From the NCBI GenBank assembly GCA_000934455.1, contig KN894232.1, positions 3,014 through 31,681 on the forward strand: 28,668 bases of DNA, given 5' to 3'. The translations under genes were made by a program, and so were the position numbers. The notes under the pieces were generated by a model, which saw only the letters and a list, made by a program, of their open reading frames with translations, was not told where the DNA came from and searched no databases. This DNA is from Apostichopus parvimensis. Its lineage: Eukaryota > Echinodermata > Holothuroidea > Aspidochirotida > Stichopodidae. Below are positions 11,051-22,926 of the stretch, piece after piece; the stretch's first letter is position 1, and each line of letters opens with the position of its first letter.

Positions 11051-13863
11051 ATTAAGGGATTTCTCCTCATGAAAAAAATATTTTACGTGTGATTCTGAAC
11101 TGTTCATATATTTTAATGGAGCCCCAATTGAGTCAATTTAATGCAGTTTCATGTAACTACGACTTCGATATTGATAAGAAATGACAATTCAAACGTACGT
11201 AACGGGAATGGACACGCTCTGTTACGTACACAAACCCAGATTCATTTTATAATTTTGAGGTGGAAACCACTTGCAAACGGCCCTTCTTTAGTGATATGTG
11301 TAGACAATTGTGTTCTGTCTTAACAATTAGCCAGAGGACTGCAAGCAAAAAGACAGATATTGTTGTAAAAAAGTTTTTCCAACACCAGTGAAATGAATGT
11401 CACATTTTGGTGTCCAGCAAAGTGGGTGTTATGAAACAGTTTCACACAATTAAAAAAAAAATACAATTCCAATTGTTGGGAGTTTATTTCAGATATAAGT
11501 TGGTATAATATAATATTGGAAAATAACAAAAACAAAGACATGAAATGATGTAAATATATTTTTCCATATATAAGTTAACAACAGTGAAAAATCTCTCCAG
11601 TATCATATTTGGACCCATATACAATGAAAGCCAAAAGGGTCTGAAAGCATCGACTGATATTCTGACTCAACTGAGCAATCTTAATCCCACATTGATCATA
11701 TGAGCAAACTGTATGTAGCCATATATACTGAAACAATTTCACAAACAAGTCACTTTTGTCACATGGAGTATCTAAAGATGGACAGATAGATCACAAAGTT
11801 ATGTGTTTTTTTCTTCTTCTCTAAATATTCAAATCTCAATAGCAACACATCTTTCATTCACACAAAAGAACATACATTTGAATATAAAATTGGTAAATAC
11901 TGATATGTTTTCAGCTGAACAGATCCAAACAATAACAACCATTTCCTTTTAGGTTCCGATGCATGGCACAGACAAAAATTCCTTACTTCTCTGCAACTGG
12001 CCAAAGGGCATGTTCTGAAAGGTACATGAGGCTGCCACAGGTAATGGATTTATGATCTTATGTTTCATACTCATATTTACATTCGGGGGAAGATAATACC
12101 TTCTGGCAAAGTTATACCACAGACAGACAGATGTACAATACTGTACATTATAACACTTACAGACCTAATACAAGAAAGAAGCAGTATGTGTTCAAGGGAC
12201 TTGCACAACTCTGTGGTAACTGCAGTCATAAGCAATTGGCTTCTTATACTGGGAGGTTCACAATTCATTTTCTGAAAGGGGGAAGGGGAGGGGGAAGGGG
12301 AGGGAGAGGGAGGAAAGGAGGGGACCACTATTACTGGCAGATGCCTGGTGGTGAACAAGTAACATTGATCAGTGTTTAAGCATTCACTTCCATGTTCCAA
12401 AAGGTTTGTTTCTTTAACTATTTCTTCTTATTTAGTTTTGGAATGGGGACCTGGGGGTGGGGAGGAGGCAAAATGAAAATTTACCTAGTTGGAATTTTGA
12501 AGGGTGATGCCTCTAATAGTACCTTTTCAGAGGACAACATTTGCATGAATGCACTACAAATGAAAATAGTAATATGTGTAGGTTTGTTCAAAGTTCAATT
12601 TATTCTTATGATTCAAACTCAACAAACCACAGAGCGAGCGAATTTAACCTACCAATCTGTTACACATAAAGAGTGTTTCTTCTACATTTTTAATAATAAT
12701 AATCTAGGCCAGTTTGCAAACTTACTTCTCTAGTTTCAAATTTATTCCCCCTAATCACCCTCTTTTCACAGCAGCTGATAAATAAATCTCAATTCTTTAC
12801 AGTGCATGATCTTTTAAAAATAAATTTCTTCAGGTCTGGACATCACTGAGGCCAGCAATATTACTCACCTGTGTGCATTTCATTTCTACCATAAAATCTC
12901 AAATTTCTCGTAATTTTTCTTGCTTTTTATTGCCTGGGTACAAAGATTAGTTTCCTCTGCATCCCCTCAGGCAATTAAAGCTACCAGGGCAACCTGCTTA
13001 CAGCTATGAACTATACCTACATTATTACACTGATGGAATATTTAGATCACAGCTACTATATTTCTGTTTTTAATTTGTTTTCCTTAACGTACGTGAATAA
13101 TCAACATTCTGGTCGTCGTAAACACACACACACGCAGACACACGCGGAGGAATGGACGCAGATACGATGATGACGGTGATGTACTTTTTAAGAGGTTAGT
13201 GACTCAACCCTGAAGCGACCTTCCATTTTTATCCGAGTCGAGTCTCAGTTTTGTGGGCGTAGAGATTGCTTAATGTGACAGAAGCCGCTTACGAGATACC
13301 AAGGTAATAAAGACTAGAGTTCTAGAGAGGAGTGGCAAAAACTGTTCATACTCATGAAATATTTAGAATGTATAAAAACTACTACCACATTGAGCAAAGT
13401 GAATGCATTTATCCAGCTGTCCTTGGAAACAGATGCTAAGATATTGACGGAAGGAATCGATAGTAAGCAGTGGTCTCTCTGGTAAAGAAAATAGGACGAT
13501 GAATGCGGCAGGGAAAACAACATCTCAGAGGAAGAAGGTCTCCTCAACTCTTATTTCTGTCAGGTTTTATTTTTTTTTGGGGGGGAGGGGGGTTTGACAA
13601 CATATTTCCTATCCTAATTGCTACATCTAACATCAAAATAACAATCATGTAACATCAGTTTGTGGTTCAAAAGTTAATGACATACATTATTCAATACTCA
13701 ATAATTGAAGCTCTTTGGAAGTTGAGCAGCAAATTCATGGGGTTCACTCTTGTTGCAAGTTTTATCAATAATAAAAAGTCAACTTTACATACAGTTGTAG
13801 AATTTCATACAGTTGTAGAATTTAACTGATTCGTCCAATGCAGAAACAAAACCATAGTAGGTT
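11051..13863. other. No supported gene; NCKAP5 intron upstream of the nested gene
   Basis: Open frames here, such as a Pro/Ser-rich one at 12077-12400, come from the G-rich tract near 12.3 kb or lack motifs. A short CA-rich run lies at about 13121-13145 and poly-T/poly-G runs at about 13567-13592. No splice-bounded exon with family similarity was found. Confidence 0.6.
12278..12323 (+). repeat. Purine-rich tract with quadruplex potential
   Basis: At least six runs of three to five G separated by A-rich spacers (AAGGGGAGGGGG pattern) lie on the plus strand. This satisfies the usual four-run quadruplex rule. On the minus (gene) strand it is a pyrimidine tract. Confidence 0.7.
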
Positions 13864-13970
13864 AGCCAGGCCCATAGCCAGGCCCATAGCCAGGCCCATA
13901 ACCAGGCCCATAGCCAGGCCCATAGCCAGGCCCATAGCCAGGCCCATAGCCAGGCCCATAGCCAGGCCTG
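13864..13970. repeat. 12-bp minisatellite (CCAGGCCCATAG), nine copies
   Basis: The units start at 13866 and recur every 12 bases to 13962. Only one unit is changed (ATAACC instead of ATAGCC), and the last unit diverges after CCAGGCC. Because 12 is a multiple of three, the array is open in several frames on both strands (ARPI on plus, MGLA on minus). Those apparent peptides are not called as genes. Confidence 0.95.
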
Positions 13971-15312
13971 GGCACAGGAGGCTGTTTATCAGACTTTTGT
14001 TCAGTATCGACAATCTGTCTTTGTAGAATGTTGGTTCTATTGTCTTGTACTGTACCAATGCTATACTAAAATCAAGTCCCAGATACTTTATTTCTAAAAA
14101 GAAAACCTTATAAGCTTTTCAGTTTTTGGGATTCTTGTCCGACCATGCCCACTCCCCCCCCCCCTCTCCCCACACATCTTGCTGCTTTCTTACTTTCTTA
14201 TCCCATCCATTTTTAATACTTTGCATAAAATAAACTTAATTTAGCTGTTCCCCATGGAAATCCATATTTGGTTCCTCACCAAAGTCACTCAAGCAAATAA
14301 TTAATACTAAGTATGACCTTGTAATGACAGTAGCAACTTGAAGCCCAGATTCTGTAAGTAACTTATACAATAAATTAGAGAAAATGTTGGTATTTGTCTT
14401 GGTTTACAAGTGCTCATTTCTGTTTTGGAAAGCTACAGACTCCCTCCAAACTTTCAACACATCATAATGACAGTAGCAAAACAAACTCACAACTTAGGAG
14501 TATCACATAAATTTTTATCTGACAAAATAGCTTGTAACCATATCCAGCTCCTTTAAAGTTTAATGTACATAATTTGTCAGGTAATTAATATGCACCCCTA
14601 ATGATCCAGCAGTATAGAATGAGATGCAGGAAAGTACCTCGGAACGTTTAATGTTTTGTTTTAAACTGCCTGAAGGTTGTTTGCCTTGAATAGATATTTT
14701 GCATACTCTTGCTGGAGAGGGCACTCAACCAAGTTTATTACACTCAAGGTTTTACGTAATTAACTAAAAGTGTAATTAGTGCCATAACTACATCACAATT
14801 AACTGCAAGTACTGGAATTAATGAATATAATCATGTCAAATTATTCAGATTAAATTTTATCACAAAATGTGGTTCTTGCAGCAATTTTAATTTTGTTTAA
14901 TACAATATAAGTACTTTTTATGGTTTAACTACTGGTTTTACTTAAAATACTGTTAGTTCGTTATAAAGGCATTAGAAGGGGTGACAGAGTGACTTACTTT
15001 CAGTTATTAAATCCTGAAGTGACTTAATAAGGAGGTCGGTGTTCAGGTAGGCTGCCTAGAGGGTAATAACGATTCAAGTCTAAACGACGCATAATATATG
15101 AAGCACCAAACGAAAGACACCTGATTTAAATCCTTAAAACCAGAAGTTTTACCTTATTAAACGTAAGTGTAGCAATTATCATAATTAACTGCAACGCAAG
15201 TATCTGTGCAAAATAAGCCTTTCAAATTATGTGTCAACCAAAAATGCAAAAGTTTGTAGCAATTTTCATTAATTTGTTTGTACTTTTAGTGGACAAATTA
15301 TACCCTACATCA
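13971..15312. other. No supported gene; diverged intronic repeats
   Basis: AT-rich intron sequence. Segments near 14748-14900 and 15149-15300 resemble each other (for example ATTAACTGCA...AAGTA and GTAGCAATTTT / GCAGCAATTTT), suggesting an old direct duplication about 0.4 kb apart. A related TAAGGAGGTC word occurs near 15028. Confidence 0.5.
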
Positions 15313-15633
15313 TGAAACTGATATGTAAGGAGGTCAGCTCTAAGGTACCTGACATCACATAACAATATGATTCCAAATGCATAATGAATGTAGAATTCAA
15401 CAAAAGTATTGCAGGAAAACTATATAATTTATAGGATATACCATCAGGTAGAAATAGATGCTATTGGTTTAAGTGAAACTGACATTATAAGGAGGTCAGC
15501 TTTTAGGTATGCAATATCACATATCATAACAATACGATCCCAAATGCATAATGAATGAAGCATTCAGCAAAAGTATTGAAGGAAAACTGTATAATGTATA
15601 GGATATGCTAATAGGTAGAAATAGATGCTGTGA
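15313..15633. repeat. Diverged tandem duplication, period about 161 bp
   Basis: The unit at 15313-15473 and the unit at 15474-15633 share TGAAACTGA, TAAGGAGGTCAGC, CCAAATGCATAATGAATG, AAAAGTATTG and GTAGAAATAGATGCT in the same order, with scattered substitutions and small indels. It is older than the 191-bp duplication at 5.3 kb. Confidence 0.88.
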
Positions 15634-17453
15634 GTTTGCTTTGTTTGTAACATGATAGAAACATGGATGGCAGATTTTGTTTCACCTAGAGCTAGTATCT
15701 CTGAGTTTAGCTGACTTTTACTTCTGTATTACCTGAGCCTTGTTCACAATATGAGAATGCAAGAGGGTGTACTGACACACCGCACAAGGGCAATCAACGT
15801 TGTAATGTGAACGCTCAAGAACTCAGAATTTGAAGAAATTAGATCAATCGTGAGCTATCTTTTGGAGAGGATCCTAACCCCGGCATGGGCAATCAAGATC
15901 GTAGTATGAACACTCCTGGGATAACTCAACCAATGAACTCTGGTCACTTGCCCTTGTCAACTCTGTATAAACAGAGACTAATACAATCATTGCAATCTTT
16001 TCAGAATGTTTGCAGAATGCTCTTTCGTTCGCCGTTGATCCATAGCCATTCTCAAACTGTGGACATAGCTTTCATATCATCACAAAGTAAAACAAGATCT
16101 GGACCCCTCTTGCATCCTCAAATGTGTGAACATTGCCATAGGTAGAAGAGTTTCATGTTTCCCTTCCATCAATCCCCTTCCAAACATGTTGTTCTCCATG
16201 TTTGCCTCTTCCCCCTCACAAAACTCACCCCCACCCCCCCCCAACCTCCACCTCTTGTAACTGTGCCACAACTGCTTTACATACAAATGCTAACAAACTT
16301 ACAGGGAGATGGATATTAGATGGATATTATCTAGAAATCTGAAACTTGTCAAGGAGTCAAGAAACTAACAGAAACACTGACAAGTAAATTCAACAGAAAG
16401 CAGTATCTATTGAATTAAATTCCTTTCCTCTCTCTTTATCAGATCTTGTAATATTATCACTTTCAAAAGATGCAGTAACACCTCCATCGGTATAAATTAC
16501 CATCTTTCTAAATTCTTATAACATTTCCTGCAGTTGTGAAATGTATCACAAACAAAACTTAAAAACAATATTTTCTCTCTTTTTTCTTTTCTATTCAACA
16601 AGGAATGAAATCCTGTCAATTATGCAAACATTTTTCTGGCTTCAAGAAACACGAGCCTATTGCGAATGCAAATAATTTTGCCGACTACCCCTGCCGTGGC
16701 GACATCTGGCCTATCCATAATGATAGCAGGAAGCAGCTTCACTATGAACTGACGAAACACTTGACAACTCTTCACAGCCAACTATGCCTACAATTTTTAC
16801 GCTTGGCACTCCAAATTCCAGGGCAGTGACATATTATTTTATGATGGCAAAGCATGAAATACTAACAACTAAATAACTACTGATATAGGTCTCGATTAAT
16901 GTAAAGCTTAGGCATTGAGCAAACGGTGAATGTCATTCAGTTAATACAAACACAAGCAAATATTTGACGAATTATTATTAGCATTATCTGGAAAAAGCTA
17001 AAAAAATCGGAATTCTTTACTTACCAAAGGAGTGTGTAACTATGATGAATTTTAGTGATGTTGTGATACTCAGCTTTCCACAAACAGTTTTGTAATTGGG
17101 ACTTAACTACATAACAGCTAAACCACCCGGGTTCTACTGTCTGGATGTGTTAGCTAATGTCACTGATTCTTGTCATATTGCAACAAACACCAGACATTGT
17201 AAATGCTTTAGACCAAGACTATATTTAAACCAACTTATAGTTTAATCATTTCTCATCATTGTCATTTTATCCAGTTCATAGTGCTCTAATAAAATACATC
17301 TATCTGTAATTACTTGGACCAAGGGGTGTCAGTATTCGCAGTACTTGCAGAGTATTAGCAATTTGTCATTGCTGACATTGCATGTATTTTACCTATATGA
17401 ATATGCATATCTTACCTATATTCTATCCTAACTAATGAATATGCATGTCTTAC
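15634..17453. other. Intron sequence with unassigned plus-strand open frames
   Basis: Besides the candidate exon at 16603-16829, a plus-strand frame at 15843-16145 is open without recognisable motifs. A C-rich run lies at about 16231-16243. A minus-strand frame at 17140-17027 has splice-like ends but does not fit the NCKAP5 family. Confidence 0.45.
16603..16829 (+). CDS. Possible plus-strand terminal exon, unknown product
   Basis: A very strong acceptor (about 25 pyrimidine-rich bases, then CAACAAG) ends at 16602. It is followed by an open frame to TGA at 16829. With the ATG at 16605 it would be 74 residues, starting MKSCQLCKHFSGFKKHEP and ending LRLALQIPGQ. It is less AT-rich than its surroundings. 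No domain is recognised and no upstream plus-strand exon was found, so it may be chance or a decayed element inside the NCKAP5 intron. Confidence 0.22.
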
Positions 17454-17585
17454 CTCATCTAGACATCGATCATAAACCTCTTGTTGTTTTTCACCTTCTA
17501 AGACCATTGCAGAATTACTACTCTCTAGCACCCTCAATCTCTCCAGCAACAGTGTCTTCTCTTTCTGCAGTGCCTGTACGATGCT
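17454..17585 (-). CDS. NCKAP5: NCKAP5-like exon, conserved coiled-coil core
   Basis: The acceptor TAATTTTTCAG precedes 17585 and the donor GAG|GTAAGA follows 17454. The 132-base exon is 44 codons, phase 0 at both ends. It encodes SIVQALQKEKTLLLERLRVL and ends EVYDRCLDE. EKTxLLLERLxxLE followed by Y-x-RCLDE is the most recognisable signature of the NCKAP5/NCKAP5L N-terminus and the main reason for the gene name. The next exon in this gene is 14 kb away at 3407, because the DDE-like gene lies in the intron between them. Confidence 0.77.
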
Positions 17586-18759
17586 CTGAAAAATTAAATC
17601 AAGTTGACTTTAATTCATTCGCTAATTCAAAGTCATATTATCATTCACAGCATGAAAACAAATAAATGAATCATAATCAACAACAACACAAACAGTTGCT
17701 TCATTATTTCTGTGATGATGAATTTGTTTATGAAGTCACAGGTAATCATTTAGGTATCAAACTTTGCACTTTCAGCAAAAAACAACTTAAAAGGTTCTAT
17801 AAAAGGTCAACTCTTACTTTTTGTGAAACCATGCTTCAATAATTTGGGTCATCATTTCAAGTGACTGGACTATTTAGGTTGACATACATAGAAATTGATA
17901 GAACTTAGAAATAAAGCAAAACAGAAACAATACTTTTAACAGCTCAATTAGCATATTTTCAATGCATTAGAAATTTATAAGACCAAATGGTGTTGAGTTT
18001 CTCCTTGGGTGCCCTGAAGTCTTTATGAAAGCTTTATGAATATTATTAGATAGAGTTATTGGCATAAATAACACAATGGTAGAGAATTCATGACTATTAA
18101 TATATTGTAAAGGTGAATATTTTGATAATCAAATAGATATAGAATGCTAGTTTTGCTCTCAATATTTTCTCTTTTGGCTAGAGTTTGACAAAAAAATAAC
18201 ACCATGACCAAAGTGAATGTTTCTACCAGTTTAGGAGTTGCCTGTTATGTCATTCAGTGCAAATATTTAATGACAAACTTTGATAGACTGTTGGCATATT
18301 AGCACATCCATTCTGAGGTCACTTTAGAGGTCACTTCTTTCAATATTCATGACACTCAACAACTTCTGATTAACAGGGATGAGACTGAGCTGAAGAACAA
18401 AAATCTGAAATTTATTGATCACCATCCTGGGGGAGGGGTCTAAGGGGAGGGTGTGTTCCCCTCCTTATCTGAATTTTTTTTAAAAGTGATGAGCACATCC
18501 GATTTACTGCCGAATCACACAACACACAGGCCACATAATATAGGCTACATAAAGCCTAGTGTTATATCAAGCCTATACAACGTTCTGTTAGTAAAAAGTT
18601 TAAAAAAAAGTTTAAAAAAAAAATTGTGAATTACGAGAAAAGCCGCGGAAATGAAAAGAAAAAAAGAGTGGAAATTCGCGGAAACGCGGAAGAGTCTCAT
18701 GCCTGGATTAATGAATTTCCAACAAAATTTAGAGAAGAAAAAAACAATGATTAATTTAC
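17586..18759. other. NCKAP5 intron, no other feature seen
   Basis: AT-rich intron of 1174 bases. It has a G-rich patch near 18430-18460 and oligo-A runs near 18600-18625. Confidence 0.65.
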
Positions 18760-18831
18760 CTCCTCATCTACGACTCTAGGCTCAACTTCTCCATTGTTGT
18801 TTGGTCCTGCTTCAGTCATGACAGGTCCATT
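18760..18831 (-). CDS. NCKAP5: NCKAP5-like exon, 24-codon acidic linker
   Basis: The acceptor TTTCTTCAG precedes 18831 and the donor GAG|GTAAAT follows 18760. The 72-base exon is phase 0 at both ends. It encodes a Gly/Asn/Pro-containing linker starting NGPVMTEAGPNNNGE and ending EPRVVDEE. The VVDEE end corresponds to the VVDED-type acidic linker that, as I recall, precedes the EKTxLLLERL coiled coil in vertebrate NCKAP5. Alone this exon would be hard to defend; its phase and position between the flanking exons support it. Confidence 0.65.
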
Positions 18832-20934
18832 CTGAAGAAAAGAACGAGAGAAACAATTGCTTCCACAAATGTTCAGTTAATACTTTGATTACACGGTAAC
18901 GATCATAACTTATGATTTCCATGCTGCAATTGAACAATCTGTCTATTAAACGGATGAAGTGAACCATTCTGCCAAAACACTCATACAGACGCTTAGGATG
19001 GTAGAGTAAGAAGGACCGGAAGGGACCAGTGGCCAGGGGTGTACAGTGTTAACAGGGTAACCAGTTCACTCTAGACACGGTACAGGGAGGGTGCTAAAGT
19101 TGTGAGGAGGCAGGTAAGCGAGGGGAGGAAGCAAAGTAAATCCACAAATAGTGATGTTACAAGATTTAGCTCTGGATTTAACTTTATCTACAGAGCAATT
19201 AAAAAACATAGACTTCCACGTAGAAGTCACAAGACTTAGTTAAGATTGTACCCAATAATTTATTTGTTAAGACAAAAGTTTTCCAAATCCACCAATATTA
19301 ATCTATCAGCATTTTTGAGACCTGAAAATTTCAGCAACTAGCACCAAATGTCATGCAAGCAGCCCCCCGAATTGACATTTTGATTGGTTAGAATGCCTGG
19401 GTGAAATGAGGCCCCAAAGTATGAAACCTATTGGGTCATTGACCTGGCTATGATCCTCTCTGCTGATCCACTTAAGCTCCTTTAAAAAACTATACCATGG
19501 ACAATTAAAAAGCAAACCCCAGTACATTCACATCCAAGAATCTGTCATGAGAGTATATTGCTCAAGACCAATCATTTTTGGTTCACCCCCTTAGGCAGTC
19601 TCAAAAATCTGGGGAAAAAATGCCTACTTTCTAACTCTAACGGAAAGATCAAAACCTCTAACTTTACACGAGAGGTGCAGCCTGGCGAATTGAAATGGAA
19701 ATATTCATGTGTTCCTATGGTGCTCGCTAAAAAACAGTCAGTTTTTCTCACATTTTATCTAAATCTTGGGATTGACACATGATACTTAGATTCACGAATG
19801 AAAGGATTCTATCCCCACCAGTCTGAGCACAGGTGAAATTAATTTTCCGCAGGCATTGTGTATTATATTATTAGCCTGGACAATTTTCGAAGGGGCGACC
19901 ATGTCAAAAATGGATGTCTGGAGAAGGAGAAGCCATTCTCCAGAGACAGAATGAGTAAGATCGACATGGATGGGAGAAGCCATCATGATTTTTCCCTTTG
20001 AAAGTGAGCTTGTCTGTCCTTGTAAGACCAGAATCATTTTGTAAAGCATTATCTATAATATAATTCACATCTGGAGGGTAAAATGTAAAAATAACACTTA
20101 GCTGTGAAACATGTGTTGAGGTGCACGGGGCAGAGCTTCATCGGGTGAAACCGGAAATCTATAATCTAACATTTAAATTCTACCTGTAGGTTTCCTGAAT
20201 GGTAATGTACACCTTAATAGATTTATAACAAGACATAGCTAGCACATGGTGCGATAGAGGGGTACTCTCTGAATTACTCTTATGGAGTACATTACTGGTG
20301 CTATTGGAATCAAACATTATGACCGAAAAGTAAATTCTCGTTAGGTTATCAGATGGACTGAATGAACTTTGGTTCTTAGAATATCAGAGGGTCTGGATGG
20401 GCCTCACTACTTACCATTTCAAAGGGGTCTGGATTTTCTTAAAAATTGTCCAATAATTGACCTGAACAGGCTAAAATGGTTTATCCTTTAGGGTGAGTTA
20501 GGGAGGGGGAGAAGGGAGTGAAGATTCAATCAAACCATGATAGTGTTTTGTAGATTGCAACATTACCTTAACTGTTAATTTACAGGATATGTAGGGAGTC
20601 CAATTCATGACCTGGGTTGAAAATCAGGGCCCCAGATTTCTTGTGATTGAGAGGTGCTAATATATGCAAAATGATGGTATTTCTCCAGCTTTAAAGGGAG
20701 GCAAACATGCCATCGTATCCCATAGGCAGACCCATCTTTTAAAATCTGGATGGTTTACAATTTTCTCAAATGTATTGGCTATCGAGGTACCTGTTTAAAA
20801 AGTTGCTTCAGCAGATATAAATAGCATGAAAACTGCATTGCTGGATAGAATGTGGGTGTGGACGTCCAATGGACTAGGTATAAATCGATGAATACCATAC
20901 ATAAACATAGCTGTCTTAGCTATTCATCAGTTCC
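18832..20934. other. NCKAP5 intron, mostly unannotated
   Basis: The intron runs to 21419. It contains one copy of a dispersed repeat (18997-19142), a 9-base-stem hairpin (TCTGGAGAA/TTCTCCAGA, about 19916-19943) and no supported exon. Confidence 0.6.
18997..19142. repeat. Diverged dispersed repeat, copy 1
   Basis: This copy aligns with 22927-23072, sharing GGTAGA, AGAAGGA, ACTCTAGACA, GTTGTGAGG and CAGGTAAG in the same order. Both copies lie in different introns of the NCKAP5-like gene. No terminal repeats or coding potential were recognised; it is probably a fragment of an old mobile element. Confidence 0.6.
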
Positions 20935-21362
20935 ACCACTACCACCACCACCGCCACCACCACCATCACCATCATTATCATCACCATCATCATCACCATC
21001 ATCACCACAAACATCATAATCGTCATCATCATCAAAACCACCACCACCATCACCATCGTCACCATCATCATCGTCACCATCATCATCACCATTACCATCA
21101 TCACCAACATCACCATCACCACTATCATCCTCATCACCATCACCATCATCATCATCACCACCATCACCATCACCATCACCATCATGATCATCATCACAAT
21201 CATGATCATCATCACCATCATCACCTGCAGTTTCTCTTGTGTTTCTTGATCTGCCTTCTCCATCACCGTCATCATCATCATCACTATCATCATCACCCTC
21301 ACCATCATCATCACCCTCACTATCATCATCACCATCATCATCACAATCATCATCATCATCAC

Positions 21363-21403
<41 letters not shown>

Positions 21404-21419
21404 CCATCATCATCATCAC
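20935..21419. repeat. Long CAT/CAC/CCA trinucleotide microsatellite
   Basis: Nearly 480 bases of imperfect trinucleotide repeat start directly at the splice donor of the NCKAP5 exon (minus-strand GTGATGATG). The tract is interrupted by a copy of the exon end at 21225-21271. Because all units are three bases, frames stay open on both strands, giving Met/Val on minus and His or Ser on plus; these are artefacts of the repeat. Length polymorphism between individuals is likely. Confidence 0.95.
21225..21271 (-). repeat. Duplicated 3' end of NCKAP5 exon with a second splice donor
   Basis: The 47 bases are identical to the last 47 bases of the exon at 21420-21466 and again end in GCAG|GTGATG. The copy sits 195 bases (65 codons) downstream and the frame between the two donors is open. 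Use of the second donor would insert 65 in-frame residues, mostly Met/Val plus a repeated EKADQETQEKLQ. Confidence 0.9.
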
Positions 21420-21599
21420 CTGCAGTTTCTCTTGTGTTTCTTGATCTGCCTTCTCCATCACCGTCAGATTGCTGCTTCTGAGATGAACCAACTGCGCCTT
21501 GAATGCCTCATTTTCTGTCAATACATTACTCAATCTTTGCTCCGTCCTTAATCTCTGCTCTTGCTCTTGTTTGACGAGAGCTTGCGCCAAAGTCTCTTT
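21420..21599 (-). CDS. NCKAP5: NCKAP5-like exon, 60-codon coiled-coil segment
   Basis: The exon is bounded by TCATCCAACAG before 21599 and GTGATG after 21420. It is 180 bases, phase 0 at both ends, so it can be skipped or retained without a frame shift. It begins KETLAQALVKQEQEQRLRTE and ends EKADQETQEKLQ, with no proline or glycine, as in a long coiled coil. It follows the AM end of the previous exon as the family's N-terminus would. The donor is the first unit of a very long ATG/GTG trinucleotide tract. The open frame therefore runs on through the intron for about 165 codons of Met/Val/Ile; that extension is treated as repeat. Confidence 0.72.
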
Positions 21600-22926
21600 C
21601 TGTTGGATGAAGAAGAAAAGAATTAGTGCTAGGGATGTTATTTTCAGATTTGCTATTAATAGATTTCTTTATCGCAAAGTAAAGTGACTCATACAGGTTT
21701 TAATTGGCTTTTCTCGTGGACTCTTTTACTTTTGTGATCTATCCATTCCTTCAAAATATTAGGATAAACGTTTATCCACTCACTCTATACTTTACATTAA
21801 GATGGTATACAACTGCATACAAAACATGGCAAAAACTAAGAGTGAATATGATTCCAGCGAGTAATTAATGATTAATTCCAAAATTGTGTTCTCTAGGCAC
21901 TTTCTTACAATTCTTACCATTATTCACATCCAAAAAGTAAGGCAGAAATTTTCACAATCGTCGACTCGTTCTCATGAAATGACACAAGACTATTCAAGCT
22001 TATGCAGTCAATTGTCATGGGATTTTAATATTAAATAGAATTGAATTTTTTTATTAAAATCAACACAAAAGTGTGCTCCAGTTATAAACATATTGCCCCA
22101 AGGCTGTTTCTTGCCTGAATGATGGGGTTAAGATTGCAATATCTACCTCTTTCAGTGAGGTTTAAATTTATACACCAGCACTGAGTTTAACCCATATCCA
22201 ATTGATCAAAACATCTCTGTGCAACTTTTAATTACCTATCTACCTACCTCCACCCCCTCCCTTAATAATATGAGAAATTGCTTTATGAAAATAATTTGCA
22301 TAATGTTACCATTTCTATCCAACTTACTCCGAAAACAAATACATAAAATTTAAAAAAAAAGGAAAAAAAGACCTTTCAATGAAAAGGTTATGCCAAGAAG
22401 AATAGGTTTAAACATGCTGAAAAAATTCTATTTAATTCAAAACAACCTCTTGCCATCATCTCCTTTGAGGCCTGACCATTTTATTGACGAGGGAGTTTTA
22501 AACTCAAGTTGTACTTCACAAAGTTAATTAGCTACACTGTCAGATAAACACCTCATAAAATATTTGATGCTAACAAGTCCAACTGACTTTTTTTCATCTA
22601 ATTAAATACCAGCTGTAAGGTGCTAACCTTTCACAGATGCTTTCTACTTTTGTTCTTTGCCGTAGTATTCATTAACCAAACAACTATTTTTTAAAGGTGC
22701 ATTGGCAGCTTAACTCCTCTCTTCATCAAATTCACGACACACAAAATACATAGTCATGACAAACGGGAAAACTCAAGGAAAAATAAGTGTCCCAAAAGAA
22801 CTCCCAAAGACAATGAGTCTTTCAATCTTTGCAAGGAGATGTGCTTCTGGTAAATAAGATAATGTAGATCCTTTAAAATTGTTCTGATTCTTCAACAAAG
22901 CAGGCAATGTACTCAAGATACTTTGA
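21600..22926. other. NCKAP5 intron, no gene seen
   Basis: AT-rich intron sequence. No conserved exon or structural RNA was recognised. The intron continues past the repeat at 22927-23072 to 23462. Confidence 0.6.

Noticed and set aside
12077-12400. Pro/Ser repeat protein on the minus strand
   Set aside because: It derives from the purine/pyrimidine tract at 12.3 kb; the rest has no recognisable content.
13822-14058. MGLA and ARPI repeat proteins on both strands
   Set aside because: They are by-products of the 12-bp minisatellite, with no splice or start context.
17027-17140. Minus-strand frame starting TVEPGWFSCYVV with acceptor-like CCAG and a strong donor GTAAGTAAAG
   Set aside because: It would separate RCLDE from VASQVVQALL in the NCKAP5-like protein, where the family is continuous as I recall it; probably chance or a rare alternative exon.
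20916-21419. Poly-Met/Val, poly-His and poly-Ser open frames
   Set aside because: They are translations of a trinucleotide microsatellite in intron sequence; only the exon at 21420-21599 is supported.
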